A DNA stretch of 64,000 bases from Euptelea pleiosperma (GCA_035048495.1 CM068553.1:28792978-28856977); one strand, 5' to 3'; shown: positions 30,540 to 42,620, numbered from the stretch's first letter. The notes: generated by a model from the letters alone, not told the origin. Numbers and translations: made by a program.

Positions 30540-33500
30540 GTAATGCTGGCTGTCTTCCTCCACTCGTACCCGATCAAGTCCGTAAGCTAAAACAGCTTAG
30601 TGTGCTTACACTGGCTGAGACAAACAAGGTATTCTTTTACCTCTTTCTCGCCACTTGTTCTCTCTTGATCCTTTCTTTTGTGGGTACAAATTTATACGTT
30701 GTGGACGCGTAGATTTGATGGAATTTGCAATTTTTTTTTGTCTTCTAATGCTTAACAAATATTACAGACCTGCCTGATTGAGTGATCATGGTCACTGGAT
30801 GAGTGTTTATATTTCTATTGAGGGTTTACGTATAGAACTAAACAGTATATGAGTTTTTTTGATCTGACGTGCTAGTTTTTTTCACTTTCAGAACTTTATG
30901 GCATGTATTTTCGTTGGAAGTTGAGATGCATTTTGGTGGGTCTCTAAAGCATAATTGCGATACTTAGCAAGTCAACTCACGACAGTGTTAAGTTGAGCCA
31001 TTTTTTGGGTCTATCAAGTCAAAAAGTCTCTCAGTAGTGCTTATGCTTAAAACCCTAATTCAGGAGGGGTCTGCCGAGTTTTTGTGTAATTTGGTTCTTT
31101 TATTGGAGGAATAGGGAAATTACCATTATTTTAACTAGTGGGTGGCACCTGCAAAACACACGGATTCACAAAAATCTCTGATGGAATACTATATTGTGTG
31201 TGAGGTGTGCCAAGTTTGGTGCACATGCACATATTATCAGTTAAGCAACATACTGTTGTATTGGTTCTGTTGATGAGTTGGTGGATCATGTCTATGGCCT
31301 CTAGCACATCAGACTCTACCGGCCTACCCAATTGTAGGGTAGATATTTTTGATGTGTCTTGAGTTTGGTGCACCTTAAGGTACGGCCATATGGATAAAAT
31401 GGGATATGAATAAATTAAGTAGATGTAGAAGGAATGGATTGTTAATGTAAGGGGATATTTAAAATTTAAGAATAGTTAATATAAGGGGCTGTTTTGGGAA
31501 TTTAACAAACAGAGATGTTTTTAATAGTGTGAGTTGGTAAATACATTCGTTTTCCCTACAGAAAATAGGTAAACCTTCCAAGGTGAAGCCCAACTTTTCT
31601 CTTTAAAGTTAGTATAGATATGTATTTTAGCCGCAATTATCAAAAAAAGAAAAACAAAGATATTTACTTTAGAATTTACTGTGTTTTTTTTATATAATTA
31701 TGACATCCTAGTCACCTGGTCGACTCACTCAAGTCAATTTCTGGTAGCCCCAGAAAGATGATTTTGGGTCACAAGTTCTACAACATTGTTCTGACGTTCA
31801 TCATTTCTATATATACCTTTTCTCTTTGTGCATATAACTTTCAGGAATTATCTAGTTAATTCTCATCAATCCATGTGTGCCATTTGGTTATGTGAGGTTT
31901 CTTCATCTAAAATTGCATGGACATCTCAATTTATGAGTTTACCCTCTGATGATTGAGTACTTTCACAGGTACTCCCCTATGATCAACTCATGCAGGAGGT
32001 AGATGTTTCAAATGTACGTGAACTTGAAGACTTTCTTATCAATGAGTGCATGTATGCGGTAGGTCCTCTCCCAGCCTAATGTTTTTCTTTCCTGTTTTCT
32101 GAGATTTACCTGGTTTATTGGACAAAGTTATTTTTTTGATCATTGTCCATTGGACAAAATCACCTTATCTGTTACCACGGTTTAAACAATCGGCACTGTT
32201 CAGCTTATTGGCAAACTGAAAAACTGAGACCTATCGGACAAGATGGTACAATCATCATCATCATCATAAGCCTTTTCCCAACAGACAAGATGGTAAAATA
32301 TGTAGGAAAAAATCATGATATTCTTTGATAACAAAATACAATGATATATTTTACTATTATATAATTAGATAAGCTAAACATGTGATGTTTAGTATCTTTT
32401 ATAATACATTTATTATAAAGAAATTAATTTAATTATCCGATACGTATGGATATATCCCTATATATCGTACTGGTTACAGGACTGAATGAGATGGTATGAG
32501 ATTTTAAACTATGAGTAGGACAAATACATTCCATATTTAGGAGCCATGAACTTACGTGGTTGAAATTAAGATACCCATAAGATCATCCAGTCAAGAGCCT
32601 ACACTTGGATAGTTTAGAAACAAAATAGGAACAGTTGGATGGCTAGAATCATCCAGTCTATTCCAGTCACAAAGTCGGGATTCGGCAATAAATCGGTAAG
32701 GGGTCAAGTCGGGAAAATTCGGTAAAAATCGGCAGAAAACGGCAAAAATAAAAAATATATCATGGCATTTTTAAAGATAGAAATGTTGTTTTTAACAAAA
32801 ACATTTATATGATGAAAAACACATCTATAATTCCATAGTTATAAGTCATAACTCATAAGCATGATATATCATTCATAATTCCAAAATCGGCAAAATTGAA
32901 ATCAAAAGGGAAAAAAAATGGGTCTCAGTCGATTATTCAGCAAAATCGCTGATTAATTGCCGAGTTTTTTGATTAATCGGAGATTTTACTGATTTTGCCG
33001 ATTAATCGGCGATTGATTCGTGAATTCAAAAAATCGGAGATTTTTGTGACGGGGGTCTATTCTACCATCCAGGAAAAATGTTATAGACCCGAGGACCACA
33101 GCCAAGATGTTGTGGTCCTTAGGTCAATTCCATTGAATTTTAAGTCCTCGAGATGTCTGTCAGTTCCAATTTTTGTTATCTATATGACGCATATCTCAAG
33201 GCTGTACAATCCAATAAAGATGATTCTAGGACCACAACCGCTGTTGTGGGCCTCAGGTATTCCCATTGCACAACTCATCTATCATGTATGTATTTATGTT
33301 TGCCAGGAAATTCTGGTTATTATGTAATATATCAACTACATGGTCTTATGCTTGGCTCTCATTTTCAGAAATGACAGTTGTTGTGAAATAGGACAAATAC
33401 CTTTCATTTGATTTTATTTTTTCATCGATAAAGATAAGATAATGCCTTTAATTTTATAATATCTCACAAGCATAAAGGTAGTTTTGTCTGGATGTCTTTG

Positions 33501-36500
33501 CGAATGTTAAGCATGAACTTGCGCAATTGAAGTTCAGGTATCCATAAGATCATCCAGTCAAGAGCTGCACTTGAATGGTTTTGAAACAAAAAATGAACAA
33601 CATCCAAAGAGTGTATCTTAAGTTCCAATTAGTCAAATATATATATATAGCTATGTTAGGATTTTTACCTCCAATTGATTAACTTTTTGTTGTCTATCAT
33701 CTTTTCTTTTTACCGCTTAGAAAGAACAATTACTTCCTAGGAGTAACTTTCCTTTTTAATTCTTTTACTTTGCTTTTGTTTCATTTGATTTCAGTTTATT
33801 GCATTTAGTTTTCTTCTTTTAGTGTTAGCTTGTTTCTTTGCATTATAAAAACATCACAACTTTTCAACTCTATTTCTTATACCGTTTAGGTGTAAATAAA
33901 GAAGAGAATATTACTGAACCCAAAAAAAAACCTAAAGGTTGAATGTAACAAAGTATTGAATTGCTTTCTTCTTTTATTTCATTGATTACTCGGAGAAAAA
34001 CCAACATAATTTCTTTTTATATTATATGCTAATACTCAGACTATTCAGAAACTAATAAATATTCTTCATCTCTTTCTTGATTTTCTTTCTTTAGCTTTCT
34101 AGTTATCCAATTTATTTGAAGTTCTATGTATTTTTTCATTTCGTTTTTGTTTTTATTTTTATCATTTATCGACATGCATCATGTTTTTTAAATTCTTTAT
34201 TCATTCAGGAATTAAATAAGGGTGGCAATACACATTTCAGATCCTAAAATACGGAAAATTAGGTGCGGATGGAATGTGTGCAATCGCGGTGTGCAGATCC
34301 AATTGTGCATGCAATCATTTGCCAAGTGTGTTTGGAACATGTGCATTCGGCTATTTGCATTTGCATGCGCGCAAACCATTGCGCGCCCGCGCCCTCATTA
34401 GCAAATAAAAACATATCTTACCTCATGTGCAACCATTTACGCACCTAGACGTGCAAATTGGAAAAATTCGGCGTGTCACACATACACATGTATTAGTACA
34501 CACACTAAGAATGTACCTAATATATGGACTCCATACATTAAATATCAAGGTGGGTCTCAGATGCATCAAGGTGGGCCCCACAACTCATTTGTGGGTCCCA
34601 CACAGAGGGGTGAGCATCTCAATCCATGTGTGTATTGCTTTCAAACCCATGTTTTGTGACACCCACCTCTATATGGTGCGAATCACCTAAATTTCGATTA
34701 GATTGGAATGGAATGATGAATCTATTTCTTTGCCTCTTTGCCAAAAAATCCGAATTCTCGTGGAGACTGGCAGGATATATGAAATTACAATGACCATTGC
34801 ATATATCAGAAGAATCCGAACTAAACAATTTGTGTCTCGTTTTATCATTAGTCACTAGAAGGTTAGAAATATATCTTCGGTCGGCAGAAAGAGAATGAAC
34901 ATTCATTTGATCTTGATCCTTATGGAGCGAAAAAGGGACGATACTGGATCTGCACGGACCTCTTGATAATATCCATAAATGACTTGTTTTTGGTAAGAGA
35001 TGAACATTACCATATGTATATTCAGGTGCATGGTACACATCTGTACTCCAGTGCATTTCTCCCTCTGAGTCGGAATAAATATGTTTTCGAACTCTCTCTT
35101 TAAAATTCAAGGTGGATGTTCCCGCGCAAATCTCAGCAATCACTTGTTCTGATTCTACATATTGATCATTTTGAACTAATTCTACTAATTCACCTGCCAT
35201 TAAGCACAAGAAGGCAAGTCAAACCTACCACCGAGAACTATACTAACCGCCTTTGCATATCTAAATGTGTGAACCAAACACATAAAAAGTGTATGCGCAT
35301 TCATTTGCACGTACAAACCATTGTGCATGCAATGGTTTGCACGCGAACCGAACAGACCCTTAGAGAATCAAATAAGCTTAAGTGTTTTGCATTCGGCTTT
35401 TTGTAGGGCATAGTTCGAGGAAAGCTGGATCAGTTGCGAAGATGCTTTGAGGTCTGAAACTCGTTGTCTTCTAAATTGGATTATTTTATTTTATTGCATG
35501 AATACAACTCCTCTATCATTAGTTATTCTAATTTTTTGTGTGAGTTGCCAGGTACAATTTGCAGCTGGAAGGGATTTGAGACCAGGACAGCTTGGAAGTA
35601 TGATACAGACATTATCAACTTGGTAATTTCTTGGTTCGAACATTATACAAATAAAAAAGTGTTTTATACCCTGTCCAAGTTTTGGTTCTATATTGGATGG
35701 TTAAATCATTCGATCAAATGTTTTCTGGGATATGGTTTCAATCCACGAGGTGGCCTTGCCAAGGGGAAGTGGCACTATGAGTGTGCTGGATGCCATCTTA
35801 TAATTCTTATATATAAATCATGGTTTTAAAACTTTGCAAGTTGACTCAGAACATTGTGGGCTTTGCTTAGCTAGATATTGGGTAGAAGACTCGGGCTATA
35901 AACTTGGGGTTGTAGCTACCCAGGGCTGCTTTGGGTGACTCAGTTGAGTCACCTCTAAACATGGTAAATTGACTCGACTCGACTCTAGAATAAAAGTAGT
36001 AAGATTTTCTCATTTTTTTTGTGGGTACTTTCATCCAAAATCAAAATTTTCCTTGGTTTGCTCGTTGGGTATGCGCTTCTCGGCCTCATCCTCGTCATTC
36101 GCGCCACCTGGTTATTTTTTAATAACTTTTTTTACTTTGAGCCACTGGACTTTCAAGTTGAATCGAGTTCAAAACACTGATATAAATGTCTTCTGATCCA
36201 TAAAGGTGACTAATTTGTTAAATAAAAGGAATAAATGTTCAACTGGTATAGGGTATAAGGAATGAACACGAAAAATGCATTACAGAAATTGGGGATGGTT
36301 CTCATGACTAAAGCCAATCTGCCTCACCTGTCTTACTATTCTCATCTTTAGCAATCCCACCTGCCTCATTGCTAGCTTTCCAATGGGCGTGTTCAAGATA
36401 GCACAAATTAATATATTAGTCCAAAATTTCTTTACATTATTACATTAAGTCTCTTGTTTTCCACCAAAATAACAGAGAATGTAGAAGAGTAGATATGAAT

Positions 36501-38519
36501 GTTTGAAAAGTGTTCACCTCTTCACCACATTTACTCTCACGATTGAAATTCGGAAACCGAATCGGCCCGAGTAATTATAGATTACAATCATTTAGTTACA
36601 TTCATTTGGCTGACTTGTTGATACAAATTTGCCTTGCTGATATAAATAGCTCTCACTTTGGTGTTTCCAATCTTGGACGTGCTAAATATTGTTGGTCTTA
36701 CAAAAGTGTCAAAAGGCAATTATTAAAAGTTTTTAGCAACAAAAGTTATTTCTTTCTATTTTTCTCCTTACTTTTCCCCTATTTTTCTCTCTTTGATTTC
36801 ATTGGTTGCTTGGAAATCTTGTTCATGGACGTTAAATGGTTAGGTGTCCTTACCATGTGTTGATGATTTGATTACCTTTTCCATCTTTGGATGAAAATAT
36901 TATAGGTTAGGTACATCAGACAACTTACTTCTTTCAATTCAAGAGAAGATCAAATGGGCAGATACAATGAGTGAGTTGGACAAAAAACATCGAAAGGAAG
37001 TCGAAGATAAGGTGGAAGAAGTGAAGAAGTCCCTATCCCTCAAGGTCAGTTGAATCCGGCCCTTGTGTATTAGTCACTGATCATTTATCATAATTTTCAC
37101 TATTAGCTGATCTTGGTGTATAAAATGCACACCTCAAAAATTTATGGTTCACTTGCGCAAGAATACCTTGGTATTTACATCAGAAATTCTGCCTCGCCAT
37201 TATTCATATACCTATTTATAATAAGAGGAAACCTGATTCACAAATATAGTAAACTCCCAAGTTGGGCTCTGTGGATCCCACATTGTGCACATGCATGTAG
37301 GCTGGTCAGGATCAACCATTGATGTGTCCCACCTTGGAGATTTCCTAGGTTAAAAATCAACCTCAACCCTCTAATGTATGCAATTTTTCTTTTTGAAATG
37401 GTTGCCTTATATTCTAAGATCATCCTAAGGAATGTGATAAATGTGAGTGGTTACAATCATCCGATTAGGTTGATTTTTTGACCCTAGGAGATCTCTTACT
37501 CTGGAGCCATCAAAATGGCGGGTCCTGATCTCGATGCAATAATTTTTCAAGATATATAATTCTGGAGTAAAGAGATAGAAACGTGTGCTTATCAAATATT
37601 GGGATATGTCGGTCGATGTGTCTTACTTACGTGGTGGCAGAAGTTACACACTGTAAGCAGGCAGACATTGAGTACCGAGGGCACGAGGAGATCGCCTACT
37701 CTGAACCTGGTGGAGTGATGGACTATGAGGAAGATCGAAGCCGACCCAAGAGGTAAAACATCACACCCCCTTGCTCCCTAGATTGTGATTCCGTGTACAG
37801 CATGCTTTGAATGCATAGTTATGAAAATATTGCACTTACAAACCTTAAAGGCCGAAATATGCGAATTTGTCTTGTATGGGTACATGGATGTAAGCAATAG
37901 ATATAGGTGAGGAAAAAGAGTGCCAAAGCGAACCTTCAGTCACAAGAGTGTCAAGATGGTCTGGTCACACTGCCGCACCCAATATCCCAACTCCTGTCCA
38001 ACAGTATACCATAAATTGTAGGGCCTTTTTTTTTCCTCTTACCTGCAATAAATTGACACACCAGTAGATCTAGAATCAATTGGCCCACCATGTGGATATG
38101 CTGGAGACCATAATTGCTATGACCATGAGATCAGTTTTATTTGAATGGCCAATAGAAAATGTGCAATGGTCCATTGAAGAGTTTGGACTTGTCCTTTCGC
38201 TGGATTTCAGACTATGCCCAACTGAATGAATTATCGATGAGCACATGCATAGAGGCAAAGCCTGATTTATTTACTCAAACCTACGTATGGGTGTTTGACA
38301 CTTTTGGGTACCCATAATAAGCTTTGGCTTCTCTTCAGGAACCTGAGATTTGTTGTGGGTTTTCTTCAGACATTCAGTGCACATTTGGGAATACAGATTA
38401 CTCACAATTTTAACCTACTGTCATATACTATGGTGTACATTGCGCTTTTGCATCCTCATCCCCTACGATTTGATTTCATGACTTGGAAAATTTGCAGGAG
38501 ACGACAGCCGATGTCATAA
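30540..38519 (+). CDS. CSN7: COP9 signalosome subunit 7 (CSN7), 3' seven exons
   Basis: CSN7 is a PCI-domain subunit of the COP9 signalosome, which removes NEDD8 from cullins and is needed for photomorphogenic control (FUSCA5/COP15 in Arabidopsis). Exons with GT...AG borders: 30540-30628, 31969-32058, 35407-35451, 35552-35622, 36906-37044, 37661-37752, 38498-38519 (TAA). Joined, they keep one frame for ~181 residues. Diagnostic blocks: [104 protein letters not shown] and the end RRQPMS. This covers the PCI winged-helix half and the C-terminal helical tail. The first exon begins in phase inside a codon (GT of Cys), so earlier exons (~75-80 codons; the family is ~260 aa) must exist or have been lost. 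I could not find them in the window. Introns carry a Mutator-type MITE and a plastid insertion. No stop or frameshift is seen in the exons present. Confidence 0.92.
32665..33054. mobile_element. Mutator-type MITE, copy 2 (GTCACAAA ends), in CSN7 intron
   Basis: Same family as 28253-28650: AGTCACAAAGTCGGGATTCG at the left, TTTTTGTGAC at the right, and matching interior. Flanking GTCTATTCC (32656-32664) and GTCTATTCT (33055-33063) give a 9-bp duplication with one mismatch. Located in the intron between CSN7 exons 31969-32058 and 35407-35451. Confidence 0.75.
33081..33263. repeat. MITE-like pair of hairpins in CSN7 intron
   Basis: Left arm GAGGACCACAGCC...TTGTGGTCCTTAG and right arm CTAGGACCACAAC...GTTGTGGGCCTC are inverted repeats of each other, and each arm is itself a short hairpin. 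About 180 bp in total. No target duplication was found. Confidence 0.4.
34230..34685. repeat. GC-rich palindromic repeat next to plastid insertion
   Basis: Contains many TGTGCATGCAAT, GCATGCGCGCAAACC and CATTGCGCGC motifs. Related motifs (TTGTGCATGCAATGGTTTGC, CATTCGGCT) recur at 35290-35400 on the other side of the rpoC2 fragment, in inverted and direct arrangement. Possibly one repeat into which plastid DNA was captured. Ends not defined. Confidence 0.3.
34690..35205 (-). pseudogene. rpoC2: Plastid-derived rpoC2 fragment (NUPT) in CSN7 intron
   Basis: The minus-strand frame contains [92 protein letters not shown] and [15 protein letters not shown] sequence. These are characteristic of the plastid RNA polymerase beta'' subunit. 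It covers only ~170 of more than 1300 residues, lacks a start and stop of its own, and has an in-frame loss of ~15 codons between KLFSSDSSD and GHCNFIYP. Similarity stops near 34690, where the frame runs into unrelated sequence. A nuclear insertion of plastid DNA is inferred because it sits within a spliced nuclear gene in antisense orientation. It is non-functional but its frame is still open, so transfer was probably not very ancient. Confidence 0.88.
37260..37545. repeat. MITE-like inverted repeat in CSN7 intron
   Basis: GAGATTTCCTAGGTTAAAAA (37336 on) pairs with a right arm that in reverse complement reads GAGATCTCCTAGGGTCAAAA (about 37470-37497). Outer portions (GGATCCCACA...; ...GGCGGGTCCTGA) pair weakly. 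No target duplication was found. Confidence 0.35.
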
Positions 38520-39635
38520 AGAGAAAAAAAGGGGGTGGGACCCATTGGATGGTTTTTCAGGCGGCTTGCTAGTTTTTTTGTTGACGGCATTCCGGCATCT
38601 TATAATTTCTGCAGTTGGAGACATTGTGTCTTCTCTGTTATTGGACTTGGCCATGTTCTTGTGTTTTTAACTCATTATTTTCTTAATAGTACCGTTTTGA
38701 ATTACCAAGAGAACAAGATCAGATTGGCAGTCCGGCTGAAATCATACGAGGTTGACACTCAAGATTGTAATTTCAACTGTTCAGCTGATTTTGAGGGCAT
38801 GACATCCACATTTTTAGGTCTTTTTAACATGTAATAGTTGCTCACGATTTGTGGACATGGGGGGCGGTCGGACCCACCATTTTATGGGTCCTACCTCTTT
38901 TGGGCAAAAAATTGACCAGATTGCATTGTGCTAGCAATCTCTCTCTTGGATGGGCTGGAAAATGGAGAATCAGGGTCTGTATTGACACTACTTTATTTCT
39001 TGAAAAAAGACTTTTTTAACTTCCCTTTTTTCTTCCCCTTAAAATGCCTTTTTAATAAAAGGCAGTTTAGATCTTGATTAATGCAAAATGTCTTCTCCTC
39101 ATTCCAAGGTCCTATAATGAATGAAAGTGATATGTAGGAAGCAGTTGGGAGCTGATTTTCTTGTTCATTATATGTCACTAGAACTTGCAAATTGACTTTT
39201 GACTCGACTCTGCGGTCGCCTACAGACTTACAAAGCAGCCTTTTTTTGTGTGCTAGAAGACTTTTCTGATGCAAAAATGGGATTTGGACGGTTGAGATTT
39301 TCTTGAAAGTCTGATAAATTTTATGGCCGCTGATGAGAGACCACACTTTACTCCCTCGTACTGCACATGGTTAAGGTTTTTGAATTGAATTTGACTGAAG
39401 TACCCTTGAAAATGTCAGTGGCCTTTAAGAAAGTCAAGAGTTGTGGGGAAGGTCAAATGTCTGTCTCAAAAATAGTACTTTTCCTTCCCCTCTCCTGTTT
39501 GGTTTGAAATATTGCGAGATGAATTAAGAGCTGCATGTTATCTCTGACCATAATATGTTGACCTTTGATTCATTGCAAAACAATCTTGACCTTTGATTTG
39601 TACGTGCTACCCCCATATGATGAACTATAGTCTGC
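38520..39635. other. CSN7 3' flank, no further gene
   Basis: Includes the probable CSN7 3' UTR immediately after the TAA. No canonical AATAAA was noticed close by. Remaining sequence shows no gene. Confidence 0.4.
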
Positions 39636-39839
39636 GAGGAAAATTTTGATGACAGCTATCCGCTGACTTCTCGGCACCCCACGTGTTTTTTGCTTTTAGT
39701 ATTAAAAAATAAAAATAAATCTTAAAAAAACATTCACTTGGGTACTTGGCAAAAAGCACTTGGGTATGTGTCGAGGAGTCTGGTTCTCGGCGGCTTCGCA
39801 GACAGCCGGCTGTCATCAAAATTTTACTCACCTGCTGCT
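39636..39839. mobile_element. Short MITE related to the G-box MITE family
   Basis: The left end GAGGAAAATTTTGATGACAG and the right end, in reverse complement GAGTAAAATTTTGATGACAG, form TIRs almost identical to the ends of the MITE copies at 43-52 kb. The left arm holds CCCCACGTG. About 204 bp. Confidence 0.6.
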
Positions 39840-39978
39840 TTTTAATGGTTCACGTTCACATTCAGGGACCTTAAGACGCCACAATTCTGGGTCAATGAGA
39901 CGATCTTATCATAGTCCGTTCTTATTATTGTTTGACAATTGCCTTAGGTTTTTCGGATTTTCTACTAGGGATCTCAAT

Positions 39979-40309
39979 CATGGTTCGAAGTCTCAGGGTC
40001 GGAGGCCGGATTGGTGGGTGACGATCCCAATCTGGATTGGTCCGATCCAATAATGTCTAAATCATCTCGCTCGAGACGATGTGAACGTTCTTCATGGAGC
40101 AGTGCATCTTGGGAGATACGATCCCGAAATGAAATTGACCGGTGGGCATCGATCCGGATCGCCCGATCCAAAACAGGATCAGCCGAGACTTTGAACCAAG
40201 GTTTAAAGGAGGCCGTTTTAACAGTTAAACGGACTGGGGGTGTTACCATTTAAACGGTCGTTAAAACCGTTTAAGCGGACAGTTTTTAAAAACCATGCTT
40301 TGAACCATG
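39979..40309. mobile_element. MITE with GGTTCGAAGTCTC ends, hosting a nested MITE
   Basis: Left terminus CATGGTTCGAAGTCTC. Right terminus CTTTGAACCATG, with GCCGAGAC just inside, split by a nested insertion at 40199-40298. Flanks ATCTCAAT (39971-39978) and TTCTCAAT (40310-40317) are an 8-bp duplication with one mismatch. The interior has CGATCC/GGATCG-rich arms. Confidence 0.55.
40199..40298. mobile_element. Nested 100-bp MITE with 9-bp TSD
   Basis: Flanked by TTTGAACCA at 40190-40198 and 40299-40307. Its ends AGGTTTAAAGGAGGCCG and, in reverse complement, GCATGGTTTTTAAAAACTG are imperfect TIRs; the interior alternates AAACGG and CCGTTT. Similar to the element at 52178-52397. Confidence 0.6.
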
Positions 40310-41638
40310 TTCTCAATGGGTATCCAATTACTCGACGGATTTAGTCCCTTTTTGGCCCATTATCGCAGACCCGATTAATGGTTGGAGTCGGATATGGGTA
40401 TCTTGATATGACATATTTTTTAATACACGGGCCCCGATTACCCGGATCTGACCGAATCCGTTGACTCTCCCATCATTCAACACTTCCTCGAGATATTGTG
40501 ACATTAATGATGGGTTAAAAGGAAGCGTAAAGATATGGGAGTTTGATCTGGTGAGAAAGAGAGACGTTGGGTTTGAAAAAAAATTCACTCTTGGCTGTCA
40601 CCATAACTAGCTTTCCTTCTAGAGGGTCGTCGTCTTCTTTCTATTGCTTAACATCACAAACAATCAAACATCTAAATCTCTAATCTTCTTAACATTTTTA
40701 TATTATAAACTAAGACTTCTATCCCTCATTTCATATCTTATCCTAACTTTTTTTAATATTTTTTTTTTGAAGATCCATTTCAAATATCTATGTTCAGACC
40801 TCTCTACTTCTCATAAAAAAAATTAAAAAAAAAGTTGTTTTCACATTGAAAATGTTAATGAATCAATGTAACACTGTTTAAAAAACGGTTTTTTGAAATT
40901 TTTGACCTTTTATTTTGAAATCCCCCGCGACTTAATTGTCGTCCTTGTACTCCCTTTTAAAATTGAGTTGAATGGCGAAATAAGATTCATGTTTCTGACC
41001 CCAAATGTTTGGGAAATTCGTTCCACGACCCAATTATATAATTTTAACATGGTATCAATCAAATTTCATATATCTAACTTTTATTACAAGAGATGTCGAT
41101 TCGCCGATTCACATAACAAAATTCGATGATGATTTTAGTTCGTTTAGTGCCGTGGGCTTGGAACGGATTGTATAATCGAATACTTCTTTTACCTTTTTTC
41201 CTTTTTTTTTTTTTAATTATGCTTGCTAATTTATTTTCGAGAATTGTCAATGCATATTAAGGGCGGTAAAATAAAATTATGTATATAAACCATATTTACC
41301 GATGGATCTCGATTTCGGCAATATGATATGAAGGTTGGACCGGCTGATTGTTTTAATAGAAATTATTTGTTATTTTTACATATATTATCATTTTCATTCC
41401 TTTTTTTATTTATTAATTTGGTTTAATTAAGTTCAATAAAACCCTAATTTTTATTATTATTAAATAATAAGAAATCTTTATATTCACAACCACCAAACTT
41501 TTCCATCCCTTTCTCTCTCTTTCTATCTTCTTTCCTTCTTTACTTACTGTTCACTCAAAAATTGGGGAAATAATCCAAAAGGCCAAAAGCAAACAGCCCC
41601 TTAGATTCTTTCCCCCACCTCCCAGGGCTGGCCCAGGA
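40310..41638. other. AT-rich ERF 3' flank, no gene seen
   Basis: Long A/T runs and short open frames only. The segment next to 41638 is downstream of the ERF stop and should hold its 3' UTR. Confidence 0.45.
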
Positions 41639-42526
41639 CTAGCTAACCAGTAATTGCTCGCTACATGGCAGTGGGCCCGTCCTGTGTCCCACCTGGAACA
41701 CATCGGATCGGTTCCTCATTTCCGACCCGGCTTGACCCGCAGCAGCCTGAGCTGTTGAGTTTACTGCTTTCTTCCTTCGCTTTGATGAGCTGTTACCCGA
41801 TGACGACGATGGGGACGAAGATGGCTCCGAGCGTTTGGAGGTCACTGGCACCGGTGGATCCGAGTCAATCGAGCCGACTCGGAGAGGGAAATTGAGTAGA
41901 GCACGCGAGCCGCGCATCCTGTAAGCGGCTCGATCGTAAGCCAGCGCGGCGTCCTCTGCAGTCTCGAACGTCCCGAGCCAAACCCTGGCGCCGTTTTTGG
42001 CTGGATCTCTGATCTCCGCCGCGAATTTCCCCCACGGACGTTGCCGTACACCTCTGTAGTGCCTCCCTTTCGCCGGAACAGTCACCGGAGTCGATTTCTC
42101 CTGCTTCACCTTCACCATCGATTCAGCCAACTTCGCCGATGCAACCGGCGGATCCGGTAAACTCACCGTCATCGTCATCGCCGTCGTCGTATCTTGAGGC
42201 TCCGATTTAACCACAGTCGTCATCAGACTAAACGGAGCACAGTCAGGTGATCCAGGCGCCAGCGAGGGAATCCATCCTACATTAACAGCGTCACGTAGGA
42301 CACCATAAACTAGCATATCCTCAGAATCATCTACCTTTAACGGCAGATCTCCCCAATTCTCGGTCAAACAAGGAAAAAGACCATTGAAGCTAGTATTCAG
42401 GCAAAAAACCGGAACATCAGCGGAATTGATAGGCGGAGAAGTCATAAGAGACTCTGAATCGTCGAACAAGTGCCTTCGAATCGATTCAAGAAGAGCAAGA
42501 TCAGAGTCGCCACTCTGTCCGTACAT
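41639..42526 (-). CDS. AP2/ERF transcription factor, ERF subgroup IXa (ERF1A/ERF2-like)
   Basis: A complete single-exon gene of 295 codons. Group IX ERFs bind GCC boxes and activate ethylene-, jasmonate- and pathogen-responsive genes in the nucleus (family knowledge). Visible parts: N-terminal [14 protein letters not shown] (8-21); [20 protein letters not shown] (51-70) plus [10 protein letters not shown], the conserved acidic region of subgroup IXa; one AP2 domain (156-217) with [38 protein letters not shown] and ALLNFPLRV, including the ERF-type Ala/Asp pair; a serine-rich stretch (235-248); a basic likely nuclear signal KRRKK (249-253); and the end EQLLVS, which parallels the family's C-terminus. 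The start at 42526 is supported by the family-like [16 protein letters not shown] and a TATA box ~90 bases upstream. No defects seen. The exact orthologue (ERF1A, ERF2 or another IXa paralogue) cannot be fixed from sequence alone. Confidence 0.95.
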   Translation of the reverse strand: MYGQSGDSDLALLESIRRHLFDDSESLMTSPPINSADVPVFCLNTSFNGLFPCLTENWGDLPLKVDDSEDMLVYGVLRDAVNVGWIPSLAPGSPDCAPFSLMTTVVKSEPQDTTTAMTMTVSLPDPPVASAKLAESMVKVKQEKSTPVTVPAKGRHYRGVRQRPWGKFAAEIRDPAKNGARVWLGTFETAEDAALAYDRAAYRMRGSRALLNFPLRVGSIDSDPPVPVTSKRSEPSSSPSSSSGNSSSKRRKKAVNSTAQAAAGQAGSEMRNRSDVFQVGHRTGPLPCSEQLLVS

Positions 42527-42612
42527 CTCTCAAATAATTTGTAGGGGTTTTGTTAAATCTAATGTAGTTGTTCGTGAGTGAGATCGAATTTGGGGTAAAA
42601 GGGGAAGAAGGG

Positions 42613-42620
42613 TTTATATA
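42613..42620 (-). promoter_or_regulatory. ERF TATA box
   Basis: TTTATATA on + reads TATATAAA on the minus strand, within CCCTATATAAACCC. It is ~87 bases upstream of the ATG, implying a 5' leader of about 55-65 bases. Confidence 0.7.

Noticed and set aside
34619..35209. 196-codon minus-strand frame as a functional gene
   Set aside because: It matches an internal piece of plastid rpoC2, has a deletion, runs into unrelated sequence and lies antisense in a CSN7 intron; treated as a plastid insertion.
41665..42581. Plus-strand and alternative-frame open reading frames across the ERF gene
   Set aside because: They are antisense or shifted shadows of a GC-richer coding exon; only the minus-strand 295-codon frame has a recognised domain.
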